Below, in pieces: positions 61,811-64,000 of a stretch of 64,000 nucleotides of DNA (its first letter is position 1; the number at the start of each line of letters is the position of its first letter). This stretch comes from Anthopleura xanthogrammica. Its lineage: Eukaryota > Cnidaria > Anthozoa > Actiniaria > Actiniidae. The stretch covers positions 6,862,888 through 6,926,887 of the forward strand of contig OZ025219.1 in NCBI GenBank assembly GCA_964019055.1. The letters run 5' to 3'. A program made the position numbers and the translations under genes. Below the pieces are notes generated by a model that was not told the origin of the DNA, made no database searches, and saw nothing but the letters and a program-made list of their open reading frames with translations.

Positions 61811-63060
61811 CCGAGAAGCAATCCGTAGGATAAGCTTATTTACTAAATGTCAAATTCAAGAGCGATGACTCACTATGAAGTAATCCTCGGCGAATGCAGG
61901 CAAGAGGTAAAACAACTTGCTTGGTAAGCTACTGCGCATGCGTCACGACTTCATACGACCCCTTACCAAGTAGCTGTTCCTTGACCCTTGTAAATAGGAA
62001 GCCCTTGATACCAGGTGGTAGTTGTTTAGATGAAATTTCGTTGGCTCTTGACAATGGAATCGACGACCTGCTCGAAAGGTGTCAGTAAAAATGAATTCGG
62101 AAATTAATATACGTTTTCAACTTTAAGACATCATTGACCAATGAAAGAAAAAAAGAATGAATTCTTTGTCGCTAGGCCAGGAAAGAAATTTTTATTCCTT
62201 TAAAAAGTTAATAAAATTAACCGCTGGAGTTATTCCTCGCAAAGAACTTGAAAAAAGCCGATTTTCTTATTATATCATTTTACTGCTGGTAGTTTTGTAA
62301 TGTTTTGAATTCGAATCTTTATCCGTCGTTTTTTATACGTATACTGATTAAATAATAGACAAATCTATAAAACCATTCGTATATATACGACCTTTCAAAA
62401 ATATTAATATCCGCTTTGTTGATTAAAATTGGTAACATAGGTTTTACTGCACATGCGCGACACTCTAGACAATCGACTGTGCGCTGGCTCGACTACTGTA
62501 TTTTCTTTACCAAAACCGTGCTAAGTTTTTACAACATACCGCAGTTGAACAATTCGGTAAAGTTGTAAAGACATAGGCGGAGATACAAGATATGTTGATA
62601 TTCAGAAAGAAATTGAAATTTCTTTTGATTGCTCGGCTCGATTTAGTTTTCTAAACTGGTTGCCTCAAACCAGCAAGAAATGACGACAATATTTTGGTTT
62701 TGAAGATATTAACAACGAAAGCGAACTAGGGGACATGTCACTATGGAACATCCGTGTTTGCTATGAAAATAGTTTCCATCAAAACATGTTTCTCCAATCG
62801 GTTTATGATACAAAATTAGACCAGTGGTAGATTATTTAGAAAAAAACACGAGCTGTTTCTTCTTTTGTAATAAAGTCATTCAGTCTTACAAGTAAATCCC
62901 CGTTGTCATTTATCGCCACACTTATAAATATAAAGTTTTTTATGGCTTCGAAAGCATCGGCTATGTTTTAAAGAAAACGAAAATGCGAAAAGGGCAACTG
63001 ATTACTTCAATATTGTATTTCTAAATGGTTTTGTAGTGAAATAATGATTAAAATAAAATA
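61811..63060. other. Region upstream of the minicollagen-like gene
   Basis: A TAAATAA TATA-like word on the minus strand near 61837-61845 would place transcription start near 61810. CTGCGCATGCG, an NRF1-like palindrome, lies at 61932-61942. The plus-strand frame 61894-62088 overlaps this promoter-like DNA and has no supporting features. The rest is AT-rich and featureless. Confidence 0.4.
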
Positions 63061-63865
63061 GAATAGAATAGAATAGAATAGAATAGAATAGAATGGAATG
63101 GAATGGAATGGAATGGAATGGAATGGAATGGAATGGAATGGAATGGAATGGAATGGAATGGAATGAATGGAATGGAATGGAATGGAATGGAATGGAATGG
63201 AATGGAATGGAATGGAATGGAATGGAATGGAATGGAATGGAATGGAATGGAATGGAATGGAATGGAATGGAATGGAATGGAATGGAATGGAATGGAATGG
63301 AATGGAATGGAATGGAATGGAATGGAATGGAATGGAATGGAATGGAATGGAATGGAATGGAATGGAATGGAATGGAATGGAATGGAATGGAATGGAATGG
63401 AATGGAATGGAATGGAATGGAATGGAATGGAATGGAATGGAATGGAATGGAATGGAATGGAATGGAATGGAATGGAATGGAATGGAATGGAATGGAATGG
63501 AATGGAATGGAATGGAATGGAATGGAATGGAATGGAATGGAATGGAATGGAATGGAATGGAATGGAATGGAATGGAATGGAATGGAATGGAATGGAATGG
63601 AATGGAATGGAATGGAATGGAATGGAATGGAATGGAATGGAATGGAATGGAATGGAATGGAATGGAATGGAATGGAATGGAATGGAATGGAATGGAATGG
63701 AATGGAATGGAATGGAATGGAATGGAATGGAATGGAATGGAATGGAATGGAATGGGAAAGATTAAAATAAAATAAAATAAAATAAAATGAAATAAAATAA
63801 AATGAAATAAAATAAAATGAAATAAAATAAAATGAAATAAAATAAAATAAAATAAAATAAAAAAC
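63061..63865. repeat. Compound pentanucleotide satellite: (GAATA)n - (GAATG)n - (AAAAT)n
   Basis: 63061-63090 is GAATA; 63091-63755 is about 132 units of GAATG with one interruption (a lost base near 63163); 63765-63860 is AAAAT with interspersed AAATG units. Long frames on both strands (Met-Glu-Trp-Asn-Gly, or Phe-His-Ser-Ile-Pro on the complement) are repeat artefacts. Confidence 0.98.
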
Positions 63866-64000
63866 AATATAATTAAAATTCTAATATAAGTAAAAAAACC
63901 TATAGTAATAGAGAGCTTAAGATTCGCGTTTTTCTCTCCCGCAAACGGCAAACGTGACCAAGTTTTCTTCGTTTTCCTGTATTTCACTTTATTTTTTGCA

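Noticed and set aside
63007..63987. Long open frames on both strands through the pentamer satellite
   Set aside because: Every frame is open because the 5-base unit contains no stops; the products are perfect five-residue repeats without start context, signal or domain.

Overview
This is a stretch of an animal nuclear genome. The gene content points to an anthozoan cnidarian, most likely a stony coral. It holds a nematocyst-type protein with two minicollagen cysteine-rich domains, a collagen-Ig-fibrinogen membrane protein of the kind described as cnidarian ficolin-like, and a secreted protein with a domain I associate only with cnidarians. The DNA is AT-rich and intron-rich, with many foldback MITEs, SINE-like repeats and microsatellites. 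The organism is an inference; no rRNA or mitochondrial marker is present.

Layout. (1) 1-7905 (+): 3' part of a giant coiled-coil gene. Splicing six small exons onto the long first exon ends it in a C-terminal membrane anchor, as in giantin/golgins. (2) 9920-17064 (+): a complete seven-exon TGF-beta family type I receptor (498 aa) with a degenerate GS box. (3) 21560-18659 (-): a type II membrane protein with furin-like site, collagen, three Ig domains and a fibrinogen domain; its third Ig domain is interrupted by an 868-bp segment bounded by 22-bp inverted repeats. (4) 24182-26978 (+): a five-exon secreted protein with an ECW-type cysteine domain and a Pro/Thr/His-rich glycosylated region. (5) 27996-29739: a TTAA-flanked DNA transposon with a decayed transposase and a second TTAA-flanked MITE inside it. 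(6) About 30-36 kb: very AT-rich, no convincing gene, one four-unit tandem repeat and one Tc1-like MITE. (7) 36341-40815 (+): a small secreted-peptide gene, either an RFamide-like neuropeptide or a cationic antimicrobial peptide. (8) 41-47.4 kb: a field of foldback MITEs, including a 65-bp perfect palindrome and two abutting MITEs. (9) 61810-48226 (-): the collagen-free minicollagen-like gene, four exons over about 13.6 kb, with introns full of short tandem duplications. (10) 63061-63865: a compound pentanucleotide satellite.

The genes do not form an operon or pathway; this is ordinary eukaryotic gene order. By theme there is one Golgi tether, one signalling receptor, one putative recognition receptor, two secreted Cys/Pro-rich proteins (one a probable nematocyst wall component) and one peptide precursor. 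Almost all exon structures were assembled by eye from reading frame plus GT/AG signals, so terminal exons and UTRs are the least certain parts. No tRNA, rRNA or snRNA gene and no CRISPR array was seen.
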